A DNA stretch of 64,000 nt from Actinomycetes bacterium (GCA_021808665.1 JAKBBA010000006.1:1-64000); one strand, 5' to 3'; counted from the stretch's first letter, positions 7,267 through 16,658 are shown. Notes: a model not told the origin generated them from the sequence alone. Translations and numbers: made by a program.

Positions 7267-9744
7267 TCAGCTTCTCAACTGTGCGCCTAGGCGGGCCACT
7301 CCATGGATCATCGATTCCCGTACCTGCGAGATCTCTGAGTCGTCGAGGGTCCTGTCCGTTGCCCGAAGGCGAACACGGAAAGTCAAGCCGCGCCTTGCCT
7401 CACCAAGCTCGGGCGAGTGGTAGACGTCGATCAAGGTGACGCTTTCCACCGGGCCTTCCCCGCCGAGCGGCGCAGAGGGCGGAGTGTGACCAGACGCTCC
7501 GCCGCCGGCCGACCCGCCGGCTCCCTGCAGGCCTCCCATGCGAAGGGTAGCGGCGACCGTGGACGCAGCGACGGCGTCGGGGACTACGAACGCCAGGTCG
7601 ATGTCCGCAGCTGGAAACCTGCTCACCTCCTGCGCCCGGCGGTCCCGTCGGGCCACGCCGACTAGAGCATCCAAGGAGATGTCCAGCCAGCCGACCCTGC
7701 CGGCCAGCCCGTAGGCGGCCGACACTTCCCCGGCGACCTCTCCGACGACCCCGAGGTTCACACCCCCGGCCCCAATGCGGCCGGCGCGCCCCGGGTGCAA
7801 TCCGGCTGCGGGTTCGCCGGCGATGACCGGATCTTGGAGGCGCAAAGCGTCCGCTATCAACACCCAAGTCCTCACCGCCGCTTCTACCGGCCCGTCCCGG
7901 CCAGCAGACCGGGGCAGGGCGATTGCGACGCCGAGGCGCTCCTCTTCGACCGGTAGGTTTGCATCCCCTGAGGGAGCTTGGAAGACCCGTCCTATCTCGA
8001 ACAGGGCGAGGTCGTCGGCTTGGCGGTCATTGTTGTAGCGCAGCGCACGCAGCATCCCCGACAGCAACGACGGCCGCAGGATCGACTCGCTGGCGTCAAG
8101 AGGATTGTCGACTTGAACTCCAGCAGGCCCGACCCCGACCGCGTCGAGATCCGCCGGAGAGATAAACGTAGTAGTCCACGCCTCGTCGAAGCCAGCTCCT
8201 ACGAGAACCCCCCGCAGGCGACGTCTTTGGTCGGCTACGGCGGAACGCACAGCGCCGGTGCGCTTGCGTGACGGGGGAAGCGTCCTCGCAATACGCCCGT
8301 AGCCGAGCATTCGCGCGACCTCCTCGACGAGGTCTATCTCCCGGCTGCACTCGAGACGCCACGTTGGCACGGTCACCGACGCTCGGCCTTCACCCGTCCC
8401 CTCAACCGCGAAACCTAGAGGCGTCAGCAGCTCCTCGACTTCATCGTCAGAGAGGGAGGTCCCCAGAAGCGAGTTGACACGCGCCGTGCGCAGCCCCACC
8501 ACCGGCGCCGCGGGGGTGTGCACGGGGTCGCGGTACTCGGCGGTCGCCCCGAAGCGCACTTTGTCGCCCCCGTCAAGCGTCCCCAGAAGGCCGACGAAGC
8601 GTTCGAGGGCCCGGCCGGCAAGCTCCGGGTCGACGCCGCGCTCGAAGCGCGTCCGAGCTTCGGAGCCCAGCCCCAGCCTCTTGCCGGTTCTGGCGATGGC
8701 ATTCGGATCGAAATAGGCGCATTCGAGCAGCACCCGACGAGTCGCGTCGTCGATCTCGGCGCTCGCCGCACCCATCACGCCTCCGATGCCGACCGGGGAG
8801 CCATCGGCGTCGCAGATCACGCAGTCCTCGGGCCCGACATGGCGCACCATCCCGTCTAGGGTGCGGACGGTCTCCCCGTCGCGGCCTCGCCTCACCGAAA
8901 GGCCGGCGCCGCCCAGACGGTCGAGGTCGTAGGCATGGTTGGGTTGGCCGACGTCCAGCATGACGTAGTTGGACACGTCGACGATCCCGCTGATCGGGCG
9001 CATGCCGGCGAGGGTCAGGCGGCGGCTCATCCAAAGCGGGGAGGGTCCACCGGGCACATCCTCTATGACAGTCGCGCAGAACCGTGGGCAGATCTCGCCG
9101 GCGTCGACGCTAAGCGGAGCGACGGCGACCCGCGGGTCGGGAGTCCCCGGCACGGGTGTAGAAGGCCAGGACCACTTCTCGCCGAGCGCGGCGGCGAGGT
9201 CTCGTGCTATCCCCGCCATGCACAGAGCGTCGGGCCGGTTCGGCGTCACGTCGATATCGAAGACCACGTCAGGATGGACGCCCAGCGCCTCGGCGAGGGG
9301 CACTCCAGGTGCAGCGCTGCCTTCGGGTAGGACCAGGAGCCCGTCGGACCCTCCCAAGTAGTTCAATTCGAGCTCCGCCGGGGAGCACAGCATCCCGTTG
9401 GACACCTCACCGCGCATCTTGCGCTTCGAGATCTTGAAGTCGCCGGGCAGGACCGCCCCCACCGGGGCGAGGGGGACTAAGTCGCCGACGTCGAAGTTCC
9501 ACGCGCCGCAGATGATCTGAAGGGCGTTGCCGTCTCCAGCGTCGACGTCGACGATCCTGATGCGATCCGCATCCGGATGCCTTCGAATGTCGAGGACTTT
9601 CGCCACTACAACGTCGCCGATGCCCTCCCCGACCGTCTCGACAGACTCTACGACCAGCCCGAGGCCACTCAAAGTCTCGGCGATGCGCTCGGTGGGGGCG
9701 TCGAGGGGGGCGTAGTCACGCAGCCAGGACAGGGGGGCTCTCAT
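7267..9744 (-). CDS. pheT: phenylalanyl-tRNA synthetase beta subunit
   Basis: 825 residues. The EMAP-like tRNA-binding domain (about 40-150, HPDADRIRIVDVDAG) is followed by the B3/B4 editing domain, the B5 domain and an inactive synthetase core (DLVEEVARMLGYGRI), ending in an anticodon-binding FDX-ACB domain. That last domain carries a Gly/Ser/Pro-rich insertion of about 29 residues (near 740-768) not usual in the family. It pairs with PheS as an (alpha-beta)2 enzyme charging tRNA-Phe and starts 9 bases after pheS. Confidence 0.96.
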   Translation of the reverse strand: MRAPLSWLRDYAPLDAPTERIAETLSGLGLVVESVETVGEGIGDVVVAKVLDIRRHPDADRIRIVDVDAGDGNALQIICGAWNFDVGDLVPLAPVGAVLPGDFKISKRKMRGEVSNGMLCSPAELELNYLGGSDGLLVLPEGSAAPGVPLAEALGVHPDVVFDIDVTPNRPDALCMAGIARDLAAALGEKWSWPSTPVPGTPDPRVAVAPLSVDAGEICPRFCATVIEDVPGGPSPLWMSRRLTLAGMRPISGIVDVSNYVMLDVGQPNHAYDLDRLGGAGLSVRRGRDGETVRTLDGMVRHVGPEDCVICDADGSPVGIGGVMGAASAEIDDATRRVLLECAYFDPNAIARTGKRLGLGSEARTRFERGVDPELAGRALERFVGLLGTLDGGDKVRFGATAEYRDPVHTPAAPVVGLRTARVNSLLGTSLSDDEVEELLTPLGFAVEGTGEGRASVTVPTWRLECSREIDLVEEVARMLGYGRIARTLPPSRKRTGAVRSAVADQRRRLRGVLVGAGFDEAWTTTFISPADLDAVGVGPAGVQVDNPLDASESILRPSLLSGMLRALRYNNDRQADDLALFEIGRVFQAPSGDANLPVEEERLGVAIALPRSAGRDGPVEAAVRTWVLIADALRLQDPVIAGEPAAGLHPGRAGRIGAGGVNLGVVGEVAGEVSAAYGLAGRVGWLDISLDALVGVARRDRRAQEVSRFPAADIDLAFVVPDAVAASTVAATLRMGGLQGAGGSAGGGASGHTPPSAPLGGEGPVESVTLIDVYHSPELGEARRGLTFRVRLRATDRTLDDSEISQVRESMIHGVARLGAQLRS

Positions 9745-9753
9745 CTCAGGCTC

Positions 9754-10833
9754 CTAGAACTGGGAGAGGAATCGGACGTCGTTGTCGAGAAGCGCCCGCA
9801 TGTCGGCGAGAGAGGTCCTCACCTGTGCCAGCCGGTCGATTCCGAACCCGAATGCGAATCCGCTGTAGCGCTCCGGGTCGATCCCAGTCGCCGCGAACAC
9901 GTTTGGGTCGACCATTCCGCAGCCGCCGAGCTCGATCCAACCCGACCCGCTGCACGTGCGGCATCCAGACCCGGCGCAGATGGGGCAGGTCACCTCGAAC
10001 TCGGCGGACGGCTCGGTGAAAGGAAAAAACGACGGCCGAAGACGGGAGTGCATGCCCTCACCGAAGAAAGCCTCCGTGAATACGTCGATAACCCCTGCCA
10101 TGTCCCCGAAGGTGATTCCCTCGTCTACGACGAGACCCTCGATCTGGTGGAACACAGGCAGGTGCCTGGCGTCTGGCGTGTCCCTACGGTAGCAGCGACC
10201 CGGCATCACCGAGTAGATCGGAAGGTCACCTTTCGACATGAGACGCACCTGCACCGGCGAGGTGTGGGTGCGCAAAAGTACCGTCTCAGGAGTTCCCAAG
10301 CGCAGGTACAACGTGTCCCACATACCCCGGGCCGGGTGGTCCGGGGGCATGTTCAGAGCCTCGAAGTTGTACCAGTCCGTCTCCACTTCAGGGCCTTCTA
10401 CGACGTTGAAGCCCATAGAGACGAAAGTGTCCTCCAGCTCGTCGCGTGTCTGGGTGACCAAGTGAAGGTGGCCGGCTGATCTGCTCGAAGCGGCCAAAGG
10501 TGGGCGCCGCCATCCGCAGGCGATCTCGCTCAGGTCAAGACGCTCCTCGACGAGGCGTCGCTGGGCGTCGCGCCTGGCCAGTTCGTCGCGGACCTGCCGG
10601 GCGAGGTCGCTGAGGGCCTGGCGAGTCTGTTGGAGCGCCTTGCCTGCTTCGGCTCGCTCCGAGGCGGCTAGATCCTTCAAGGCTGCTCCTAGCCCTGCCA
10701 GAGGCGACCGCTTCCCGAGGATAGAGCGCTCGACCTCGGCGAGTGTCTCAAGATCCGAAACGACGCCCAAGCGGATCTCGGCATCGGAGCGCAGGCTCTC
10801 AAGTGTCGATCGTATGGTCTGGATGTCCGTCAA
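9754..10833 (-). CDS. pheS: phenylalanyl-tRNA synthetase alpha subunit
   Basis: 359-residue catalytic subunit. An N-terminal coiled coil (about 1-85) precedes the class II core with motif 2 (GRCYRRDTPDARHLPVFHQI) and motif 3 (FGFGIDRLAQVRTSLADMR); FFPFTEPSAEFEV is the Phe-binding region. The C-terminal insert has CPICAGSGCRTCSGSGW. Start is TTG at 10833, whose TTGA overlaps the stop of the upstream methylase gene; the resulting length is normal. Confidence 0.96.
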   Translation of the reverse strand: MTDIQTIRSTLESLRSDAEIRLGVVSDLETLAEVERSILGKRSPLAGLGAALKDLAASERAEAGKALQQTRQALSDLARQVRDELARRDAQRRLVEERLDLSEIACGWRRPPLAASSRSAGHLHLVTQTRDELEDTFVSMGFNVVEGPEVETDWYNFEALNMPPDHPARGMWDTLYLRLGTPETVLLRTHTSPVQVRLMSKGDLPIYSVMPGRCYRRDTPDARHLPVFHQIEGLVVDEGITFGDMAGVIDVFTEAFFGEGMHSRLRPSFFPFTEPSAEFEVTCPICAGSGCRTCSGSGWIELGGCGMVDPNVFAATGIDPERYSGFAFGFGIDRLAQVRTSLADMRALLDNDVRFLSQF

Positions 10834-11768
10834 TGCCTCAGCCGCCTGTCGAGATCTCTGCTCCCCTGCTCCAGGCGGGGGTGACGCGGACCGGTCGCCT
10901 TCGATCGGTCAGGCTCAACATTACCCGCCGGTCGCTCGGACTCCCGCCCGACTTCCCGAGAGGATCGACCACGCCGGGCCACTTCGAAGCACAACACCGC
11001 TGCGGCCATGGCGACGTTCAAGGATTCCGAGCCCACAGCCATCGGGATCGTAACCCCGCCATCCAGGGAGTTAAGAAGGTCCGCTGGGATACCCCGGCTC
11101 TCACCGCCGGCGACGACCGCTACGGGACCCGCTAAGTCGACCTCGTCGTAGTCGACACCCCCACGCGCTACCGCCCCGAGGCGCCGGTAGCCCAGGTCCG
11201 CCAGTGTGGCGAGCGCAAGCCCTGCGGCCACCTTGGTGATCAGCCGGCAGTGCAACAACGCCCCAGCGGAAGCCCGGACCGCCTTGGGATTGTACGCGTC
11301 GGCGCAGCCGTCGCAGACCACGACGCCCTCCGCTCCCGCCGCCACCGCCGCTCGGATCGAAGTACCCAGATTTCCCGGGTCGGCAACGTCGACGCATACC
11401 AAGACCAAACCGAGGGCGGGGAGATCCCCCAGCGATGCCTCAACCATTTCGGTCACCGCCAGGACACCCTGCGGGCTGACCGTCGCAGAAACCCGCCTCA
11501 TGGCACCCGGGGCTATGATGGCGACACGAGCCCCTAAAGCCGCCGCCCGCCGCCCGAGATCGTCGAATCGCCTACGAGACTCTTCCGAATCGAAGAACAC
11601 AGAGTCGACCTGCCGGCCCGACGAAAGGGCCAGCTCGACCAGTTTGGGGCCCTCTACCACGAACCTCTTGGCCGCAAACCTAGCGCGTGGGTCGCCAACA
11701 AGGTCCGCCAAGAAGCGCACCTTCCGGTTACGCGCCGAAAGCGACTCCCCGGCGCCGGGATCCGCCAA
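10830..11768 (-). CDS. TrmH/SpoU family RNA 2'-O-ribose methyltransferase
   Basis: About 312 residues, SPOUT fold. An N-terminal substrate-binding domain (SARNRKVRFLADL ... RFVVEGPKLVELAL) is followed by the knotted SpoU domain with DPGNLGTSIRAAVAAGAEGVV, GGESRGIPADLLNS and SESLNVAMAAAVLCFE. The C terminus has an Arg/Glu-rich tail of about 50 residues. In many genomes this gene lies between rplT and pheS, as here, and probably methylates 23S rRNA; the target base is not inferable. The start is uncertain: TTG at 11768 just after rplT is the best fit. Confidence 0.85.
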   Translation of the reverse strand: MADPGAGESLSARNRKVRFLADLVGDPRARFAAKRFVVEGPKLVELALSSGRQVDSVFFDSEESRRRFDDLGRRAAALGARVAIIAPGAMRRVSATVSPQGVLAVTEMVEASLGDLPALGLVLVCVDVADPGNLGTSIRAAVAAGAEGVVVCDGCADAYNPKAVRASAGALLHCRLITKVAAGLALATLADLGYRRLGAVARGGVDYDEVDLAGPVAVVAGGESRGIPADLLNSLDGGVTIPMAVGSESLNVAMAAAVLCFEVARRGRSSREVGRESERPAGNVEPDRSKATGPRHPRLEQGSRDLDRRLRH

Positions 11769-11782
11769 GCTTCGCTGTGCTG

Positions 11783-12151
11783 TCAGCTCGAAGCTGACGC
11801 CAAGGCGTCCTTGGCCACTTGTACCAAACCGGCGAATGCGGCCTCGTCGTGGACCGCCAGATCCGCGAGGATCTTGCGGTCCACCTCCACCTGAGAAGCG
11901 TGGAGCCCCGCGATAAGCCTGCTGTAACTCAGGCCGTGGAGCCGGGCCGCTGCGTTGATCCGCTGGATCCAAAGCTGGCGGAAATCACCCTTACGCGCCC
12001 GGCGGTCCCGGAACGCGTACTGCATAGAGTGCATGACCTGCTCGTGAGCGGCCCTGTAGCTTCGGCTTTTATTACCGAAGTAACCCTGGGCCTGCTCTAG
12101 TACCGCACGACGATGCTTCTTGCTATGAACGGCGCGCTTGACTCTTGCCAT
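11783..12151 (-). CDS. rplT: 50S ribosomal protein L20
   Basis: 122-residue 23S rRNA-binding assembly protein. It has the basic N-terminal helix ([32 protein letters not shown]) and the globular C-terminal part ([19 protein letters not shown]). A good ribosome binding site GAGAGGAG precedes the ATG by about 6 bases. It is the third gene of infC-rpmI-rplT; in many bacteria L20 feeds back on this message, but no mimic structure was identified here. Confidence 0.97.
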   Translation of the reverse strand: MARVKRAVHSKKHRRAVLEQAQGYFGNKSRSYRAAHEQVMHSMQYAFRDRRARKGDFRQLWIQRINAAARLHGLSYSRLIAGLHASQVEVDRKILADLAVHDEAAFAGLVQVAKDALASASS

Positions 12152-12268
12152 CGCCGGCTCCTCTCAGAATAGACGTATAAGGCTCACTCGTCCCAGACAC
12201 CGTTGGGAACTCCGGCGGGGCCGACCCTACGGTCCGGTGCGTGGACCGCCTCACGGCAGTGGGGACTG

Positions 12269-12463
12269 TCACAGACCCAGAAGTCGCTTAACCGCCCTTA
12301 CGTCCCCGCTGGACACGTCGGCTTCGCGGCCTAGACGGCGGGTACGGGTCGAAGACTTCTTCTCGAGGATGTGTGAACGAAAAGCGCGGCGACGCCGCAG
12401 CTTCCCGGTACCAGTGACCTTGAAGCGCTTCGCAGCGCCCCTGTCGGTCTTCATTTTCGGCAT
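12269..12463 (-). CDS. rpmI: 50S ribosomal protein L35
   Basis: 64-residue basic ribosomal protein beginning [20 protein letters not shown], the standard L35 N terminus, with [20 protein letters not shown] following. It lies between infC and rplT, with about 100 and 117 bases of spacer on either side. Confidence 0.97.
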   Translation of the reverse strand: MPKMKTDRGAAKRFKVTGTGKLRRRRAFRSHILEKKSSTRTRRLGREADVSSGDVRAVKRLLGL

Positions 12464-12564
12464 GCTCGTGACAACTCCTAGTTCGAATCGACAAGTCTAG
12501 CTGTTTTAGCCCGCCCATAGCCACTTCGGCGCGCTTGGGACCCCAACGAGGGCCGCTGCCTGCG

Positions 12565-13308
12565 TCAGGAGGCGCTGGCGACCGTGCTGGCTGCGTCGAC
12601 CGTGCTGGCCGCGTCAACGCCGTTACCACCAACCGCATCTTCTTTCGGCGCAGGGGCAGCGTCAGAAAGCTCCGTGTCCACCAGGGGCGGATCGTCGCTG
12701 ACGGCAGGGCCGGCCGCGGCATGCGAAGCGGAATCTGCTGGCAAAGCCTGCCCGGGTGCGGTCGCCGGCTTGCGGGTCTGCGGTCTGCGCTCCGGAGCCA
12801 GGACCATGATCATGTTACGGCCGTCGAGCTTGGGAGCTGCCTCGACCTTGCCGACGCCTTCGACCTGCTCAGCGACTTGGTCGAGAATCTTCTTACCCAG
12901 GTCCGGATGGCTCATCTCACGACCGCGAAACATGATGGTGATCTTGACCTTGTGACCCTCACCCAAGAACCGGGCGACCTGACGGGTTTTGGTGTCGAAG
13001 TCCCCGACACCGATCTTGGGTCGGTACTTCATCTCCTTGATACCCGCGCTGGTCGACTTGCGCTTCGATTCCTTGGCTCTCTGCGCCGCCTCGTACTTGA
13101 AACGGTTGAAATCCATGATCCGGCACACTGGAGGGTTCGCCTCCGACGCGACCTCCACAAGGTCGAGATCCAACCTGCGCGCAATGCTAAGAGCTTCGGG
13201 AAGAGGCTTGACCCCTAGCTGGGCACCGTCCGGACCGATAAGGCGAACCTCGCGTGCACGGATGCGGTCGTTGGTCCGGTGCTCGTTCTGATCAGTCGAA
13301 GGGGCTAT
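12565..13308 (-). CDS. infC: translation initiation factor IF-3, AUA start
   Basis: About 247 residues. The N domain (TNDRIRAREVRLIGPDG, then LDLVEVASEANPPVCRIMDF) and C domain (IGVGDFDTKTRQVARFLGEG; MSHPDLGKKILDQV) are intact, followed by an Ala/Asp-rich tail of about 75 residues. No ATG, GTG, TTG or CTG lies in frame between an upstream TGA and the conserved N terminus. The codon in the right place is ATA at 13306-13308, preceded by AGGAGAG with a 7-base gap. AUU/AUC/AUA starts on infC are a known device for IF3 autoregulation. Starting at the first TTG would delete part of the N domain. Confidence 0.93.
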   Translation of the reverse strand: MAPSTDQNEHRTNDRIRAREVRLIGPDGAQLGVKPLPEALSIARRLDLDLVEVASEANPPVCRIMDFNRFKYEAAQRAKESKRKSTSAGIKEMKYRPKIGVGDFDTKTRQVARFLGEGHKVKITIMFRGREMSHPDLGKKILDQVAEQVEGVGKVEAAPKLDGRNMIMVLAPERRPQTRKPATAPGQALPADSASHAAAGPAVSDDPPLVDTELSDAAPAPKEDAVGGNGVDAASTVDAASTVASAS

Positions 13309-13360
13309 GCGAGATCTCTCCTGGTATCGAGTGGCATGGACGGTCTGCGATTTTCATTTT

Positions 13361-13371
13361 CCCTATTAGGG
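13361..13371. promoter_or_regulatory. palindrome in infC / DUF1844 divergent promoter
   Basis: CCCTATTAGGG is a perfect 11-bp palindrome between the divergent starts of infC (13308) and the DUF1844 gene (13380). It overlaps a TANNNT -10 in each direction: TAGGGT at 13367-13372 for the plus gene (7 bases from its ATG) and TACCCT for the minus gene. It may be no more than two back-to-back promoters, or an operator. Confidence 0.45.
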
Positions 13372-13379
13372 TAGCTGAA

Positions 13380-13832
13380 ATGAGCACGCTTTGGACACCT
13401 AGCGGAGAGCGTCCCATCCCCAGACCGGCACCGCCCTCCGAACAGCCCTCACCCAACCGTAGCGCGAGCACCGCCCGACACGACGACACCTCGGGCGGGT
13501 ATCGCGAGTCCGAGGGCAGCGGGGACCCTACGATCGACCAGGAGGAGCTTCGCCTCCTTAGGGACCGCCTTGCGGCGACACCGGCCGACGTGGTGATAGC
13601 AAACCATGCGTATGGGATCTTCGAGCTCGCCGGACTTCACTTGTCGCTCGACCCGCCCCAGCTTGACCAAGCCCGGCTGTGCATCGACGCTTTCGGCGTG
13701 CTGGTCGAAGGTCTGGGGGACCGCCTGGGCGAGCCCGCCGCCCAGCTACGTGAGGCTCTCAGCCAGCTGCGCCTTGCGTTCGTTCAGGTTGCGTCAGCAG
13801 CACAGGGAGGACCACCGGCCACAACCGTCTAG
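13380..13832 (+). CDS. DUF1844 domain protein
   Basis: 150 residues, starting at ATG 13380 (MSTLWTPSGERP). The first 55 residues are Pro/Ser/Arg-rich and probably disordered. The rest matches DUF1844 by pattern: LLRDRLAATPADVVIANHAYG, FELAGLHLSLDPP, DQARLCIDAFGVLVEGLGDR and LREALSQLRLAFVQ. DUF1844 genes commonly flank infC in actinobacteria; the function is unknown. It is divergent from infC and apparently leaderless. Confidence 0.85.
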   Translation: MSTLWTPSGERPIPRPAPPSEQPSPNRSASTARHDDTSGGYRESEGSGDPTIDQEELRLLRDRLAATPADVVIANHAYGIFELAGLHLSLDPPQLDQARLCIDAFGVLVEGLGDRLGEPAAQLREALSQLRLAFVQVASAAQGGPPATTV

Positions 13833-13858
13833 GCCGGACCTTCTACGCCCTCCGGCTA
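13831..13858. terminator. inverted repeat between convergent genes
   Basis: GCCGGA (13833-13838) and TCCGGC (13851-13856) flank a 12-base loop, extended by TAG/CTA with one bulge. It covers the ends of both the DUF1844 gene and the cold-shock-like gene, and may act in both directions. There is no T-run. Confidence 0.35.
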
Positions 13859-14086
13859 GGCCGGAGCTATACCGGCTGCTTCGAAGACGCCTCCGTGAGC
13901 CGCCACGGCGACGAAACCGACTCGGGCGCCCACCTCGACGCTGCGCGTTCCGTCTGCTATCTGCGTGCAGTGAAACCGGTAACGCAAAGCTGTTTGAGCG
14001 TCGACCTCCACGGTTCCAATGCCGACCTGCACGTCGAAGTCGACCACCGTCCCTACCAGGCGCTCACCTGTGACAGGGCTCGTCAC
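13856..14086 (-). CDS. small cold-shock-domain-like protein
   Basis: 76 residues with an OB-fold, cold-shock-like pattern: GTVVDFDVQVGIGTVEVD, YRFHCTQIADGTRSVEVGARV and GFVAVAAHGG. The aromatic RNP1/RNP2 motifs of true Csp proteins are poorly kept, so nucleic acid binding is not assured. Similar small proteins are common in actinobacteria. It starts at GTG 14086, overlapping hisG by 4 bases (GTGA), and is the last gene of the def-to-hisG run. Confidence 0.7.
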   Translation of the reverse strand: MTSPVTGERLVGTVVDFDVQVGIGTVEVDAQTALRYRFHCTQIADGTRSVEVGARVGFVAVAAHGGVFEAAGIAPA

Positions 14087-14958
14087 GGCACGATCTTCGC
14101 GATCGGCAGCTCGATGATGTCGGTCGCCCCATGGTCTTTGAGGTCAGGGATCAAAGTGTTGATCGTGTGCTTTGGAACGACGGCTTCGACGGCGAAGGCG
14201 TCCTCCCCGAAAAGCTTCGACACCGTCGGAGATTTCATGGCCGGAAGGATGCCGATTACAGCGTCGAGGGATCCCGGGTCGACGTTCAGCTTGACCAGGA
14301 CACGTGTCCGCGCGATCAGCGTTCCGTCCAGCAAGCTCTTGAGCTGCACCATTGCGTGGCGCTTCGCGTCGTCAGCGTAGGACACCGGGTTGGCCACCAG
14401 CTCGGTGTAGGACTCCAAGACGGTCGCTACGACACGAAGGCCCGCCGCCCTAAGGGCCCGGCCGGTCTCGGTGATCTCTACTACCGCGTCGGCTACGTCG
14501 GGGATCTTCGCCTCTGTAGCACCGTGGGAGAGGCGCACCTCGGCTCGCACCCCGTGGGCCTTGAGGAATCTAGCGGTCAGCTGTGGGTACTCCGTAGACA
14601 CCCGGGTCCCGGGTGGAAGGTCGGCGACGTCTCTCACAGGCGAGGCGTCGGCCACAGCTAAAACCACGCGGATCGGGCGGGTGGTGGCCTTGCTGTAGCG
14701 AAGCTGGCCGAGCGAGACCACGTCGCTGGCGGTTTCCTCGATCCAGTCCCGGCCGGTGATCCCCAGGTCGAAAAGGCCTTCGCTTACGTAAAGGGGGATC
14801 TCCTGGGGGCGAAGGATTCGCACGTCGTCTACGCGGGGATCGTCGATCGTCGCTTTGTAGTCGACGTCGGACTGTCTGCTGACGGCGAGGTCGGCGTCGG
14901 AGAACAACTCGAGCGTTGCGCGTTCGAGTGAGCCTTTCGGAAGGACCAGCTTCAACAC
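14083..14958 (-). CDS. hisG: ATP phosphoribosyltransferase (long form)
   Basis: 291 residues; catalyses the first step of histidine synthesis. It has LKLVLPKGSLERATLELF at the N terminus, GLFDLGITGRDWIEE, and the C-terminal regulatory ACT-like domain typical of the long, HisZ-independent form (MVQLKSLLDGTLIARTRVL onward). No other his gene is adjacent; hisE, often next to hisG in actinobacteria, is not here. It lies 3 bases after ribH. Confidence 0.95.
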   Translation of the reverse strand: MLKLVLPKGSLERATLELFSDADLAVSRQSDVDYKATIDDPRVDDVRILRPQEIPLYVSEGLFDLGITGRDWIEETASDVVSLGQLRYSKATTRPIRVVLAVADASPVRDVADLPPGTRVSTEYPQLTARFLKAHGVRAEVRLSHGATEAKIPDVADAVVEITETGRALRAAGLRVVATVLESYTELVANPVSYADDAKRHAMVQLKSLLDGTLIARTRVLVKLNVDPGSLDAVIGILPAMKSPTVSKLFGEDAFAVEAVVPKHTINTLIPDLKDHGATDIIELPIAKIVP

Positions 14959-14961
14959 CGC

Positions 14962-15444
14962 TTAGCCCTCCCGCGAAACAGCCGGTATCTCCGCTAGGAG
15001 GTTCACCATCTCGATGGCGCCGAGAGCAGCCTCGAATCCCTTGTTGCCGGCCTTGGTCCCGGAACGCTCGACGGCCTGTTCGATCGTGTCGGTGGTGAGG
15101 ACACCGAAGATGACGGGGACGCCGGTGTCGAGCGCTGCCCGCGCGACCCCGGCCGCTGCCTGCCCCGCCACCATGTCGTAGTGCCCGGTCGCTCCGCGTA
15201 TCACCGCTCCCAGGGTGATCACCGCGTCGAAAGCACCGGAGGCTGCCAGCCGGGACGCTACCAGCGGCAACTCGAAGGCGCCGGGGACCCAGGCGAGGGT
15301 GATGTCGGCTTCGGCGACGCCGTGACGGCGAAGGCAGTCGAGGGCCCCGTCCACGAGGCGGGTGGTGATCGTGTCGTTGAATCGCGACGCTGCGATCGCG
15401 AACCGCTTGCCGGTGCCGGCGAGGGCGCCCTCCAACGTCTTCAC
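14962..15444 (-). CDS. ribH: 6,7-dimethyl-8-ribityllumazine synthase
   Basis: 160 residues; condenses the ribityl pyrimidine with DHBP to give lumazine. Motifs: [46 protein letters not shown] (catalytic His) and [20 protein letters not shown]. The start is GTG at 15444, overlapping ribBA by GTGA. The much longer open frame upstream runs antisense to no real domain and is discarded. Confidence 0.96.
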   Translation of the reverse strand: MKTLEGALAGTGKRFAIAASRFNDTITTRLVDGALDCLRRHGVAEADITLAWVPGAFELPLVASRLAASGAFDAVITLGAVIRGATGHYDMVAGQAAAGVARAALDTGVPVIFGVLTTDTIEQAVERSGTKAGNKGFEAALGAIEMVNLLAEIPAVSREG

Positions 15445-16658
15445 AGACCTGCTCCCTCTTCGAATAGGTGTCCGAGACGATCTCGCTTCGTGCGAAGATA
15501 GCGGATGTTCTCCTCGTTTGGCTCGGTGTGGATCGGCACCCGCTCGACTATCTGCAGTCCGTAGCCCTCCAGCCCACCGCGCTTTGCGGGATTGTTGGTC
15601 ATCAGGCGCATAGTCGTTACACCGAGATCGACTAAGATCTGAGCTCCTATCCCGTACTCCCTGCTGTCCACGGGCAGGCCGAGCTCGACGTTCGCGTCCA
15701 CGGTGTCCAGACCGCCGTCTTGGAGTTCGTAGGCGCGCAGCTTGTGCGAGATCCCGATGCCTCTGCCCTCGTGGCCTCTCAGGTACACGACGACGCCGAG
15801 GCCCTCCTCGGCGATGCGTTGCATCGCACCGTGAAGTTGCGCTCCGCAGTCGCAGCGCATGGAGGCGAACACGTCCCCGGTGAGGCACTCGCTGTGCACT
15901 CTGACCAAGACATTCTCGGCGTGGGCCGGGTCTCCCATGACGAAAGCCAGATGCGTCTCGCCGTCCAAGACGCTGGTGTAGGCGACGCAGCGGAACTCGC
16001 CGAACGTCGTCGGGAGACGAGCATCGGCGCTTCGTGTCACCAGTCGTTCCGTGCGACGCCGGTAGCGAATGAGGTCTGCGATGGTAACGATCGGAAGCCC
16101 GTGACGAGCGGCGAATGTCTCAAGCTCGGCACGCCTCGCCATACCCATACCGTCCTCGGTGACGATCTCGCACAGGACTCCGGCCGGCGCCAACCCAGCC
16201 ATCTTGGCGAGGTCTACTGCTGCTTCGGTATGGCCGGCCCTTTTGAGCACGCCTCCGTCGCGGGCCCTAAGGACGTGCAGGTGGCCGGGCCTGAGAAGGT
16301 CGTCAGGAGACGTTCTCCTGTCAGCTAGAGCGACGGCAGTGGCAGATCGATCCTGCGCCGAAATGCCCGTAGTAGTGCCAGACCGCAGATCGACCGTGAC
16401 AGTGAAAGCTGTCCGCTGGCTTTCGGTGTTGCGTGCGACCATCAGAGGCAACTCGAGCTCGTCCGCTCGCTGGTTCGTTATCGCAGCGCAGATCAGTCCT
16501 GAGGTGTGACGGACGAAGAAGGCCATCGTCTCAGGGCTGGCGTGCTCGGCGGCTACGATCAGATCCCCTTCGTTCTCTCGGTCCTCGTCGTCGACGACAA
16601 CGACCATCCGCCCCGCTGCTATGGCCGCAACCGCCTCGTCCACGCTGGAGAACGTCAT
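15441..16658 (-). CDS. ribBA: bifunctional DHBP synthase / GTP cyclohydrolase II
   Basis: 405 residues. The RibB domain (about 1-200) has [20 protein letters not shown] and the [10 protein letters not shown] loop; the RibA domain (about 205-405) has the zinc-binding [22 protein letters not shown] and [12 protein letters not shown]. It supplies both precursors of riboflavin. Translationally coupled to ribE (ATGA at 16655-16658) and ribH. Confidence 0.96.
   Translation of the reverse strand: MTFSSVDEAVAAIAAGRMVVVVDDEDRENEGDLIVAAEHASPETMAFFVRHTSGLICAAITNQRADELELPLMVARNTESQRTAFTVTVDLRSGTTTGISAQDRSATAVALADRRTSPDDLLRPGHLHVLRARDGGVLKRAGHTEAAVDLAKMAGLAPAGVLCEIVTEDGMGMARRAELETFAARHGLPIVTIADLIRYRRRTERLVTRSADARLPTTFGEFRCVAYTSVLDGETHLAFVMGDPAHAENVLVRVHSECLTGDVFASMRCDCGAQLHGAMQRIAEEGLGVVVYLRGHEGRGIGISHKLRAYELQDGGLDTVDANVELGLPVDSREYGIGAQILVDLGVTTMRLMTNNPAKRGGLEGYGLQIVERVPIHTEPNEENIRYLRTKRDRLGHLFEEGAGL

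Noticed and set aside
13292..13489. A 65-codon minus-strand frame overlapping the infC leader with its own ATG.
   Set aside because: It runs through the DUF1844 coding region, has no known features, and would not explain the infC start; an upstream leader peptide is possible but unsupported.
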